DNA from: an uncultured Collinsella sp. | GTDB taxonomy: Bacteria; Actinomycetota; Coriobacteriia; Coriobacteriales; Coriobacteriaceae | Direction: 5' to 3' | DNA length: 7,475 bases | Assembly (NCBI GenBank): GCA_902494195.1 | Contig: CABUSH010000046.1 | Span: forward strand, 1-7,475 | Shown: in pieces, positions 1 to 6,662 of the stretch | How the letters are laid out: every line of letters starts with the position of its first letter | How positions within the stretch are numbered: position 1 is the first letter of the stretch | Program-made: the position numbers and the translations under genes | Notes under the pieces: model-generated | What the model was told of the DNA's origin: nothing | Seen by the model: only the letters and a program-made list of their open reading frames with translations | Database searches by the model: none

Positions 1-69
1 CGCCGTAAATTCGACCGAGGTGAAATCTCGCCGTTCGACGTCGACGCCGATCCGAACATGACGCTGTAG
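1..69 (+). pseudogene. Inverted partial copy of the tsaD 3' end (22 codons plus stop)
   Basis: Frame 1 on the plus strand reads RRKFDRGEISPF, then a tail ending in DPNMTL, and stops with TAG at 67-69. This is residue-for-residue and base-for-base the C-terminus of the tsaD gene that ends on the minus strand at 379. It runs off the left edge, so it cannot be told whether a whole second, convergent tsaD copy lies beyond it, only a fragment, or whether the window starts at a chimeric contig end. There is no synonymous difference, which implies a very recent duplication, gene conversion or an assembly artefact. On its own the visible piece encodes no functional domain. Confidence 0.7.
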
Positions 70-83
70 CTGGTACGGCGCGG
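1..83 (+). repeat. Left arm of 83-bp perfect inverted repeat
   Basis: Position i pairs with position 448-i for every base from 1 to 83; the first mismatch is 84 (G) against 364 (A). The arm holds the tsaD 3' end, the stop codon and 14 bases of 3' flank. The repeat may continue past the left edge. The partner arm is 365-447. Confidence 0.95.
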
Positions 84-231
84 GAGGGGCTCCCATCCCA
101 AATGCGGAGCAAAGCTCCGCACACCAACTTTTTCTTTCAGCTAAAGAACGCTGGAAATTCGACGCTGGCTTGTTAACCTTGCTGGACGTTGTCGACGCCA
201 AACCAGCTCAGAAGCTATATCGATACAGAAA
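84..231. other. Intergenic stretch with no recognisable gene
   Basis: About 148 bases separate the left 83-bp repeat arm from the 33-bp inverted repeat. Apart from the hairpins at 82-94 and 103-121 I see no convincing coding region, RNA gene or promoter. It has no counterpart on the right side, where the 33-bp repeat directly adjoins the tsaD-end copy, so it breaks the symmetry of the larger palindrome. The only open frame starting here, at 189, runs on into the antisense of tsaD, lacks a ribosome binding site and is not believable. Confidence 0.5.
103..137 (+). terminator. Possible rho-independent terminator downstream of the partial tsaD copy
   Basis: An 8-bp perfect stem (TGCGGAGC at 103-110, GCTCCGCA at 114-121) with an AAA loop is followed after seven bases by a T-rich run TTTTTCTTT (129-137). 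A second small hairpin, GGGAG-GGG-CTCCC, lies just before it at 82-94. The orientation would stop transcripts leaving the plus-strand tsaD 3' end. The gap between stem and T-run is longer than in a classic terminator, so efficiency is uncertain. Confidence 0.45.
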
Positions 232-366
232 GGTCCCCGGACGGAGGGGCCGGATATAAGGTTTATCGCGAGTTCCGCACGCAAAGAAGGCCACTTAATG
301 TGGCCTTCGTCTTGCGCAGGACTGTAGAGCAGGAAACCTTATATCCGGCCCCTCCGTCCGGGGACC
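232..366. repeat. 33-bp perfect inverted repeat around a 69-bp core (MITE-like or hairpin element)
   Basis: Bases 232-264 are the exact reverse complement of 334-366 (position i pairs with 598-i). The arms begin GGTCCCCGGACGG and end ATATAAGGTTT. The 69-bp core (265-333) contains a 9-bp hairpin. The right arm overlaps the 83-bp repeat by two bases (365-366) and starts only 12 nt after the tsaD stop codon. Seen: two perfect arms and no open reading frame for a transposase. Inferred: a small non-autonomous element or an extended hairpin in the operon's 3' UTR. Flanking bases show no obvious target-site duplication, which weakens a transposon reading. Confidence 0.75.
283..308 (-). terminator. 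Candidate operon terminator downstream of tsaD
   Basis: On the minus strand GAAGGCCAC (308-300), a five-base loop ATTAA and GTGGCCTTC (294-286) form a perfect 9-bp stem followed by TTT and GCG. It lies about 70 nt past the tsaD stop, the expected place for the end of the six-gene operon, and sits in the core of the 33-bp inverted repeat. The short T-run makes it weaker than the rRNA terminator at the other end. The surrounding 33-bp arms could extend the structure in RNA. Confidence 0.55.
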
Positions 367-447
367 GCGCCGTACCAGCTACAGCGTCATGTTCGGATCG
401 GCGTCGACGTCGAACGGCGAGATTTCACCTCGGTCGAATTTACGGCG
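365..447 (-). repeat. Right arm of 83-bp perfect inverted repeat (tsaD 3' end)
   Basis: Exact reverse complement of 1-83. It covers the final 22 codons and stop of the intact tsaD gene and 14 bases beyond. Because this arm lies inside a complete, well-conserved gene, it is the parental copy if a duplication took place. Confidence 0.95.
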
Positions 448-2763
448 AGCGACCTCCGCGATCATGGCGGCGTTATCGGTGCAGGCAGACAAGGGCGGCA
501 CCGTTACGCGGATCCCCTGACGCCCGAGCTTCTTGATCATCATCTCGCGCAGATGCGGATTGGCCGAGACGCCGCCGCCGATGCAATACTCCTTGCACCC
601 GGTAGCGTGCAGGGCGTTTTTGGCCTTCTTGTACTGCACGTCAAAGACCGCCGCCTCAAACGAAGCCGCCAGATCGGGCAGGTGAATCGTGCGTCCGGCC
701 TTGGTCTCTTGCTCGATGTAGAGCGTCACAGCGGTTTTAAGGCCCGAAAGCGAGAAGCGATAGTCTCCTCTGCTGTTAAGCGCACGGGGGAAATCGATCG
801 CCTTGGGGTTGCCCGTCTCGGCCAGCTTGGAAATGATGGGGCCACCGGGATAGCCCAGACCCAACGCCTTGGCTACCTTGTCGAAGGCCTCGCCCACAGC
901 GTCGTCGAGCGTCTCACCGAGCACCTCGTAGTCGCCCCACGCCTTCACGTGCACGAGCATGGTGTGCCCGCCCGAGACAAGCGTGAAGATAAACGGCGGT
1001 TTGAGGTCGGGTTGCGCCAGCAGGTTGGCAAACAGGTGCCCCTCCAGATGGTTGACGCACACGAGCGGCTTGCCGGCAGCGTAGGCAAAGCCCTTGGCGA
1101 AGGCGACGCCAACCACGAGCGCGCCCACCAGGCCCGGACCCTGCGTCACACCCACGGCGGCAAGCTCGCTGGGGGCAATGGCTCCACCCTCAAGACCAAG
1201 CGATGCTGCGGCATCCTCGAGCGCCGCATCCACGACACTCACAATCACCTCAACGTGTTTGCGCGAGGCGATCTCGGGCACCACGCCGCCAAAGCGGGCG
1301 TGAAAATCAATCTGTGTCGACACCTGGTTGGCCAGCATATTGCCATCCGCATCGATAATCGCCACGGCCGTCTCGTCGCAGGAACTCTCGATAGCGAGCA
1401 CTAGGCGGCGGCGCTCAATTTCGGCGCGCTCCCCCTCGGAGCGCCCAGGCGCAGGCAGCGGCCATACGCGCTGCTCGGCTGCCGTCGGCTCGGGCGAAGC
1501 ATTGTCGACCGGAAGTACCAGGGGCAGCGGGGCCGTCATGACGATGGCGTCCTTGCCGGCACCATAGTAGCCGCGGCGACGGCCAGCCTCGGTAAAGCCC
1601 AGAGCGTTATAGAGCGCAATCGCTCCCTCGTTGCCGTCCTCGACCTCGAGCGAAGCCGTGGTGCAGCCGAGCATCTGGGCATCATAGCTCACATGCGACA
1701 GCAGCTTGCGGGCAATGCCCTCACGGCGATGTGCCGGGTCGACGGCGACATCCAGAATCTGCACATCACCGTCCACGACCATACCGCCGGCAAGGCCCAG
1801 TAGCTTGCCGTCGTCGTGTGCCACCCACCAACTACGCGGCGCAGCAACGTCCTCGCCCAGTTCGGACAGGAACATGCCCGGCGTCCACGCCTCGTGTCCG
1901 GCACCTTCAAAGCAGGCAGCCTCCAGCGCGCTCGCGCCCTCGGCATCCGCCGCGCCCATGGGACGGAACTGCAGATGACGACCGGCGAGCTCATCGGCAA
2001 CGCCCGTAATTTCGCTCTGCGCACTCTCGGCAAGACCAAGACGCTTGCGCTCGTTTTCCTCGGCATCCGAAAGGCGTGTGTAAATCGGCAGGACGCGGGC
2101 CGGATCGCCGTCACCCGCAGCGTGCGCGAGCAGCAAGCCCTCGCCCGAAGGCCACCACAGGTCGCACTCCACGCAGCGGGCGGTCTCGTCCTCACCCAGC
2201 AGCTTGCCATAGCGCACGAGACCGTCACCGGTCAGCTGAACCTGGTCCCAGTCCGCTGCTCGGCGCCACTCATCGAGCGCCACGGCGGCCTTGACCACGT
2301 GTTCGCGCTCAAATTGACGCTCGGGACCCTCATCGACCAGCATATACAGCGCCGGATATACCTCACCGCGCATAGCATCGGCCAAGATACCAAGCTTGCC
2401 GCGCACGCCAGCCTTCCACGCCGTCCAAGCGCAAGCGTCGAGCGTCGACACGCCCAGCAGCGGAACATTGGCACCACGCGCGAGGCCCTTGGCAGTGGAG
2501 ATGCCGATGCGCACACCCGTAAAGGACCCCGGGCCGCGGCCGACCACATAGCAACCAACATCGCTGCGATCCAGACCGGCTTGAGCCAGCACGCCATCAA
2601 CGGTATTCACGAGCTCAACGTTGGCATGACGGCGACACATGTGGTCGCCACTCACGAGCTTCGTCTCGCCCGTCCGCCCATCAATCCAGCTTGCCGCGCA
2701 GGCAAGCATGTCGGTCGAGGTATCGAGCGCCACCACCAGCGCGTTGTCGTTATGCAAGCTCAT
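379..2763 (-). CDS. tsaD: TsaB-RimI-TsaD triple fusion: t6A37 tRNA modification and N-terminal acetyltransferase
   Basis: A 794-residue cytoplasmic protein joining three enzymes that are usually separate. Residues 1-240 are TsaB, the inactive TsaD paralogue that forms the dimer: VVALDTST near 10-17 and GRGPGSFTGVRIG at 75-87. Residues 260-415 are a RimI-type GNAT acetyltransferase: VDPAHRREGIA at 341-351 for acetyl-CoA binding, LEV with Glu373, and ALYNALGF followed by RRRGYY at 395-400. After a Pro/Ala/Glu-rich linker (about 415-450) comes TsaD: AIESSCDET at 457-465, metal ligands His572 and His576 in NHLEGH, VSGGHT, GGGVSAN, and Asp763 in CTDN. TsaD transfers threonylcarbamoyl from TC-AMP to A37 of ANN-decoding tRNAs, working with TsaB and TsaE. 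The ATG at 2763 is chosen because TAAGG lies 9 nt upstream; an in-frame TTG at 2781 has no well-placed ribosome site. All three domains keep their key residues, so each should be active in its usual role. Last gene of the operon. Confidence 0.95.
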   Translation of the reverse strand: MSLHNDNALVVALDTSTDMLACAASWIDGRTGETKLVSGDHMCRRHANVELVNTVDGVLAQAGLDRSDVGCYVVGRGPGSFTGVRIGISTAKGLARGANVPLLGVSTLDACAWTAWKAGVRGKLGILADAMRGEVYPALYMLVDEGPERQFEREHVVKAAVALDEWRRAADWDQVQLTGDGLVRYGKLLGEDETARCVECDLWWPSGEGLLLAHAAGDGDPARVLPIYTRLSDAEENERKRLGLAESAQSEITGVADELAGRHLQFRPMGAADAEGASALEAACFEGAGHEAWTPGMFLSELGEDVAAPRSWWVAHDDGKLLGLAGGMVVDGDVQILDVAVDPAHRREGIARKLLSHVSYDAQMLGCTTASLEVEDGNEGAIALYNALGFTEAGRRRGYYGAGKDAIVMTAPLPLVLPVDNASPEPTAAEQRVWPLPAPGRSEGERAEIERRRLVLAIESSCDETAVAIIDADGNMLANQVSTQIDFHARFGGVVPEIASRKHVEVIVSVVDAALEDAAASLGLEGGAIAPSELAAVGVTQGPGLVGALVVGVAFAKGFAYAAGKPLVCVNHLEGHLFANLLAQPDLKPPFIFTLVSGGHTMLVHVKAWGDYEVLGETLDDAVGEAFDKVAKALGLGYPGGPIISKLAETGNPKAIDFPRALNSRGDYRFSLSGLKTAVTLYIEQETKAGRTIHLPDLAASFEAAVFDVQYKKAKNALHATGCKEYCIGGGVSANPHLREMMIKKLGRQGIRVTVPPLSACTDNAAMIAEVARRKFDRGEISPFDVDADPNMTL

Positions 2764-3256
2764 CTTGTACAGCCTTATCAATCAAATGGGAAAGCTCCAT
2801 TGCGCGGTCACCGTGCGCCTCAAGCGTTATCGTTCGCACATCGCTGTCGCCCTCATCACGCTTGAGCGTCACCGAAAGATACTCATCCGTCAGTTCGTCC
2901 TGGAATTGTTCGCCCCATTCCAGCAGGCAAGCACCCTCATAGCCCAGCACATCGAAAATGCCCGTATCCTCGAGCTCGTAGGCATGCTCCAGGCGGTATA
3001 GATCAAAGTGAAACAGCGGAATACGACCTTGATCGTGAACGGCCATGAGCGCAAACGTAGGACTCGTAACCATATGCCCATCGCCCAGCCCGCGCGAGAC
3101 GCCCTTGGTAAAGTGAGTTTTGCCCACTCCCAGGCCACCGGTCAGGATGAGCACATCGCCGTCCTCAAGGCACGGTGCAATTAGCTCGCCAAAGTACTCC
3201 GTATCGGCAGCGCAAGTCGTTTTGTAAGTACCTACCCCCAGGCGCTCCAGGGACAT
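2750..3256 (-). CDS. tsaE: TsaE, ATPase of the t6A tRNA-modification complex
   Basis: A 168-residue P-loop protein of the TsaE (YjeE) family, which binds the TsaB-TsaD dimer and uses ATP to drive catalytic cycling in t6A37 synthesis. The Walker A is GGLGVGKT at 40-47; the family form is GDLGAGKT, so the usual Asp is Gly here. VTSPTF (63-68) is the switch-like element, FHFDLYRL (82-89) carries Asp85 and LLEWGEQF (111-118) carries Glu113, the conserved acidic residues near the nucleotide and metal. Length is near the family norm with a slight C-terminal helical tail. AAGGAG stands five bases before the ATG. It begins 12 nt after the UDG gene and its last 14 nt overlap the start of the tsaB-rimI-tsaD gene, which fits a shared complex made in coupled amounts. 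Confidence 0.95.
   Translation of the reverse strand: MSLERLGVGTYKTTCAADTEYFGELIAPCLEDGDVLILTGGLGVGKTHFTKGVSRGLGDGHMVTSPTFALMAVHDQGRIPLFHFDLYRLEHAYELEDTGIFDVLGYEGACLLEWGEQFQDELTDEYLSVTLKRDEGDSDVRTITLEAHGDRAMELSHLIDKAVQDELA
2773..2777 (-). promoter_or_regulatory. Ribosome binding site deciding the tsaB-rimI-tsaD start
   Basis: The minus strand reads TAAGG, nine bases before the ATG at 2763. It lies inside the 3' end of tsaE, so the fusion gene is probably translated by coupling with tsaE. The nearest purine-rich site for the upstream TTG (2781) is a GGAG about 13 bases away, which is too far to be convincing. Confidence 0.6.
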
Positions 3257-3268
3257 ATATGCTCCTTA

Positions 3269-3889
3269 TTATTCCGAGGCGTCCTCTGGTGCGGGATGTC
3301 GCCCCAGATAGTCGCCCAGCATCTTAAAGTCTTCCTCCAGCAACTCCTGCCACGCCGGATTGCGTAGCGCTGCTGCCGGATGGAACGTGGGCATTACTAC
3401 AAAATGCCCCATCTGGTGAAACCTGCCGCGCAGCTTAGTAATGCCAATCTCGGTCTTAAGCACAAAGTGCGTCGCGGGGTTGCCGAGCGTCACGATAATA
3501 TCAGGCCAGATGCTTCGAATCTGCTCACGCAAAAACGGCGAGCAAGCCAGCACTTCCTCGGGACGCGGATTGCGGTTTCCCGGCGGGCGGCACTTAAGCA
3601 CGTTGGCAATGTAGACGTCTTCGCGTTTGAGCCCCGCCAGCGACAAAATGCCGTTGAGGTCCTCGCCTGCCGCCCCCACAAAGGGCTCGCCCTGCAAATC
3701 CTCATTGCGGCCCGGCGCCTCACCAATAAACATCACGCGAGCGCGGGGGTTTCCCACGCCAAACACGATATTGTGACGCGACTGGTAGAGCTGGCAGAGG
3801 TGACAATCGCCCAGAACGGCCTCAATTTCCTCGAGTGCGACCTCACGTGGTGCCTGATGGGTATGGCCGGGGATGTGCATGACGCCCAT
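3269..3889 (-). CDS. udg: Uracil-DNA glycosylase, family 4 type, with 4Fe-4S cluster
   Basis: A 206-residue UDG-superfamily protein that removes uracil arising from cytosine deamination or dUTP misincorporation, starting base-excision repair. Motif 1 is GEAPGRNED (56-64), followed by GEPFVGAAG, which is the family-4 form. The late motif is HPAAALR (170-176) containing the DNA-intercalation region. Cysteines 29, 32, 100 and 116 are spaced as the four ligands of the iron-sulfur cluster typical of this family. LKCRPPGNRNP (98-108) is another conserved block. AGGAG, overlapping the alr stop codon, lies five bases before the ATG at 3889, which supports this start over the second Met three residues later. 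It lies 8 nt after alr and 12 nt before tsaE, so it is part of the operon although its role is unrelated. Family 5 is less likely because of the GEAPG motif. Confidence 0.92.
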   Translation of the reverse strand: MGVMHIPGHTHQAPREVALEEIEAVLGDCHLCQLYQSRHNIVFGVGNPRARVMFIGEAPGRNEDLQGEPFVGAAGEDLNGILSLAGLKREDVYIANVLKCRPPGNRNPRPEEVLACSPFLREQIRSIWPDIIVTLGNPATHFVLKTEIGITKLRGRFHQMGHFVVMPTFHPAAALRNPAWQELLEEDFKMLGDYLGRHPAPEDASE

Positions 3890-3897
3890 AGCGGCTC

Positions 3898-5043
3898 CTA
3901 CACGTAGACCTTGTCGAGACGCATGCCAAAGCCGCAGGCGACCTCGTAGTTAATCGTTCCGCGCAGTCGGGCCATCTCGTCCATAGTGATCTCGGCATCG
4001 CCATCGCGGCCGACAATGATCATCTCGTCACCATACTCGGCCTCGGGAATCTCGTGTGCCGGGTTGGACTGAATGGCGACCATAAACTGGTCCATGCAGA
4101 TATTGCCAACCTGATGCACGCGCTCGCCGCGATACAGCACATCCATACGATTGGAAAGCGTACGCGATAGGCCGTCGGCATAACCGATCGGCAGCGTGCA
4201 GATCTGAACGCGCGTACGCGGTACGCGGTAGGTAAAACCGTAGCCCACGCCCTCACCCATCGCAGGGTGTGCCACGCGCGTCACACGCGCATGGACGCTC
4301 ATAACGGGATCAAGCTGCATCACGCGGCCACTCAGCTCGCACGGCTGCATGCCATACAAGCCAACGCCGGCGCGGATCATATCAAAATGCATCGAGGGGT
4401 CGAGCATCGAGGACGGCGTGTTGGCGCAGTGCACGATACCGCACTCAAAACCCGCATCCTTAATGGCCTGAACGGCCTCGGTAAAGCGCTGACACTGCAG
4501 CTTGTAGTCCCAGCCCGAAGGTTCATCGGCCGTGGCGAAGTGCGTAAATACGCCGTCGCACTGAATACCGCGATGGAAATTTATACCGCGGACAAAGTCG
4601 AGCACCTGCGTGTAGTGAACGCCGATACGATTCATGCCCGTCTCGATGGCGAGATGATACTTGCCCACTTTGCCCGCCGCGACGGCACATTCGCCATACG
4701 CAAGAGCAAAGTCAGACGTATAGACCGAGGGCATGATATCAAACTCGAGCAACGTCGGAATGGCCTCGATAGGCGGCTCGCTTAGGATGAGGATGGGTTT
4801 CGTAATCCCGCCCTGTCGGAGCTCAACGCCCTCGTTAACCGTCGCCACGGCAAACATGTCGGCACCGGCCGAATACATGATCTTGGCGCACTCAACAGCT
4901 CCATGACCGTAAGCATCGGCCTTGACCACGCAGCACAGGCGCTGACGTGGATTCAGCAAGTTCTTATAGGCCCTCGTGTTGCGACGGAGCGCCCCGCGGT
5001 CGATCTCGACCCAGGACCAGCGCGTCAAATCGGCTTTATTCAT
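3898..5043 (-). CDS. alr: Alanine racemase (PLP-dependent)
   Basis: A 381-residue fold-type III PLP enzyme that interconverts L- and D-alanine, supplying D-Ala for peptidoglycan; the homodimer acts in the cytoplasm. The PLP lysine is Lys41 in VVKADAYGHGA. Arg224 in IRAGVGLYG is the residue that contacts the pyridine nitrogen in this family. Tyr268 in GVGYGFTY is the second catalytic base, contributed by the C-terminal beta domain. IGYADGL (286-292) and NICMDQ (314-319) are further signatures. Length is normal and both domains are complete, with no signal peptide. It starts 2 nt after the nnr stop; the upstream GGATGA is a poor ribosome site, so translational coupling to nnr is likely. Confidence 0.97.
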   Translation of the reverse strand: MNKADLTRWSWVEIDRGALRRNTRAYKNLLNPRQRLCCVVKADAYGHGAVECAKIMYSAGADMFAVATVNEGVELRQGGITKPILILSEPPIEAIPTLLEFDIMPSVYTSDFALAYGECAVAAGKVGKYHLAIETGMNRIGVHYTQVLDFVRGINFHRGIQCDGVFTHFATADEPSGWDYKLQCQRFTEAVQAIKDAGFECGIVHCANTPSSMLDPSMHFDMIRAGVGLYGMQPCELSGRVMQLDPVMSVHARVTRVAHPAMGEGVGYGFTYRVPRTRVQICTLPIGYADGLSRTLSNRMDVLYRGERVHQVGNICMDQFMVAIQSNPAHEIPEAEYGDEMIIVGRDGDAEITMDEMARLRGTINYEVACGFGMRLDKVYV

Positions 5044-5045
5044 GA

Positions 5046-6662
5046 TTAGTCATCCGACCCTTCGTCCATGATTCCCAGATCTTCGAGCGCATCCTTTGCC
5101 GCCAGTTCCATGGCAGGACCGATCAAGTCGATAAGATCGGTCGCGATGACGCTCTTCTCACCATACTCCGTCGCCGCGGCAAAACCGGCGTAGCTGTGAA
5201 GTGCGACGGCGTACGAATACAGCAACTCCCAACGATCCATCTCGTCGCGCATGGTGGCAAGCGTGCCGGCCAAAATACCCGCGAGAACATCACCCGAACC
5301 GGCAGTTGCCAGAGAAGCCGGACCCGAGAGCGGCAGCAGCACACGCTCAACGCCACAGATAGCCGTCGTCGGCCCCTTGGCAATGACCACCAGATTGTCG
5401 GAGCCTGCAGCCCAGACAACCTTCTGCGCGGCCGCAATCGCGGTACCAAGGTCGTTCACCTCGTCACCGGCAACCAGACGCGAAAGCTCACGATAGTGCG
5501 GCGTCATAACCAACGGCTGCTCGCGACGATACATCTCGGGATTACTATCAATACCGTCAATGGCAATCTTAGCAAGGCAGTTGAGTGCATCGGCGTCCAA
5601 AATAAGCGGCACATCAAGCTCGAGCAAGCCCGAAACCACCTGCATAGCGCCGGCAGATGTCGTCATACCGGGACCGCACAGTACACAGCTGTACTTCTTT
5701 GCAATCTCGCACACCGTCATGCGCGCAGCGGCGCCAAAGGAGCCGCGGGAATCAGACGGAATAGCAAAGACGGGAATCGAAGGAAGTGCCATGCGAATAA
5801 GATTGGCGCAGGCGTCAGGAGCCGCGACTGCCACGTAACCAGCACCCGCGCGAGCTGCAGACTTGGCCGCCATAATGGCAGCACCAGGATATTGCGCAGA
5901 TCCGGCGACAATAAGCACAGAGCCACGGGAATACTTATCGATATTCGTAGGTAGTGGAGCAAAGTAATCAACTAAGTCACCGGGCTCGACAATCTCGGCG
6001 GCGTGGTCGACATCATCGATGACCTCGTCAAGACGGTCGTAAAGATTGCCGCAGATCAAATCGCCAGCATACTCAGGGCCATCGGCGCTATACAAACCAA
6101 TCTTGGGCGCAATCATCGTCACCGTATGCTCGGCACGAATGCAGTCGTCATCAACAACGCCCGTCTCGGCATTCAGGCCCGAGGGGACATCAATGGATAC
6201 GACACAGTCGGCGCATTCATTGACCGTAGGAATCCAGATGGAGAACGGCGCACGCAGATTCCCGTGAAAACCGGTACCAAAAATGGCATCGACAACAACA
6301 TCGGCCTTATCGATCAAAACCTCGAGTTCATCACGCGAGGGGCCGACGCAAACGTGCACATCGCGGCCGGCAGTACGACGAGCAACATGACGTGCCAGAG
6401 CAGCAGGAATCTCATCCGGTTCAACCGGAGAAACGATATCCACGTCCACACCCTTATGGCTCAGGATATCGGCGGCAACCCAACCGTCGCCGCCATTATT
6501 ACCAAAACCGACCAGAACGAGAACCCGATCGGGATTGAGCTTCAAGACCTCGTTGGCGGCAAACTCACCCGCTAGCTCCATAAGCTCGGCCTTCGAAGTC
6601 CCTTCGCGTTCGATGATATCCTCGAGACGAACGACTTCTTCGGTACTCAAAACCGGTTTCAT
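5046..6662 (-). CDS. nnr: Bifunctional NAD(P)H-hydrate repair enzyme Nnr (epimerase plus ADP-dependent dehydratase)
   Basis: A 538-residue two-domain metabolite-repair protein. The N-terminal YjeF_N domain (about 1-215) epimerises R- and S-NAD(P)HX: GFGNNGGDG at 52-60, DAIFGTG at 125-131 and SIDVPSGLNAETG at 156-168 with the likely catalytic Asp158. The C-terminal ribokinase-like domain (about 235-525) dehydrates S-NAD(P)HX back to NAD(P)H using ADP: DKYSRGSVLIVAGS near 242, CGPGM at 329-333, LDADALN at 355-361, TPHYREL at 387-393 and AGSGDVLAG at 454-462 with catalytic Asp458. Length and domain order match the usual bacterial fusion. Its ATG directly abuts the acpS TAG, and the AGGAG ribosome site lies inside the last acpS codons. 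A short acidic tail follows the dehydratase domain. Confidence 0.96.
   Translation of the reverse strand: MKPVLSTEEVVRLEDIIEREGTSKAELMELAGEFAANEVLKLNPDRVLVLVGFGNNGGDGWVAADILSHKGVDVDIVSPVEPDEIPAALARHVARRTAGRDVHVCVGPSRDELEVLIDKADVVVDAIFGTGFHGNLRAPFSIWIPTVNECADCVVSIDVPSGLNAETGVVDDDCIRAEHTVTMIAPKIGLYSADGPEYAGDLICGNLYDRLDEVIDDVDHAAEIVEPGDLVDYFAPLPTNIDKYSRGSVLIVAGSAQYPGAAIMAAKSAARAGAGYVAVAAPDACANLIRMALPSIPVFAIPSDSRGSFGAAARMTVCEIAKKYSCVLCGPGMTTSAGAMQVVSGLLELDVPLILDADALNCLAKIAIDGIDSNPEMYRREQPLVMTPHYRELSRLVAGDEVNDLGTAIAAAQKVVWAAGSDNLVVIAKGPTTAICGVERVLLPLSGPASLATAGSGDVLAGILAGTLATMRDEMDRWELLYSYAVALHSYAGFAAATEYGEKSVIATDLIDLIGPAMELAAKDALEDLGIMDEGSDD

Noticed and set aside
232..366. Invertible promoter switch
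   Set aside because: The 69-bp core has no promoter pair I can defend, no recombinase gene is present, and the core is short for a typical invertible segment. The terminator reading is simpler.
1..447. CRISPR array or integron attC site
   Set aside because: There are no direct repeats with regular spacers, no cas or integrase gene, and the repeats are inverted with only two arms.
189..536. Open reading frame on the plus strand spanning the inverted repeats
   Set aside because: It has no ribosome site, low-complexity Arg-rich content, and its second half is antisense to tsaD.
2764..2781. TTG at 2781 as the start of the fusion gene
   Set aside because: No ribosome site at a workable distance, while the ATG at 2763 has TAAGG nine bases upstream and begins right before the TsaB domain.
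553..2865. Long plus-strand open frames opposite tsaB-rimI-tsaD
   Set aside because: They are antisense to strongly conserved domains, rich in Arg/His/Ala as expected from GC-rich shadows, and match no family I recognise.
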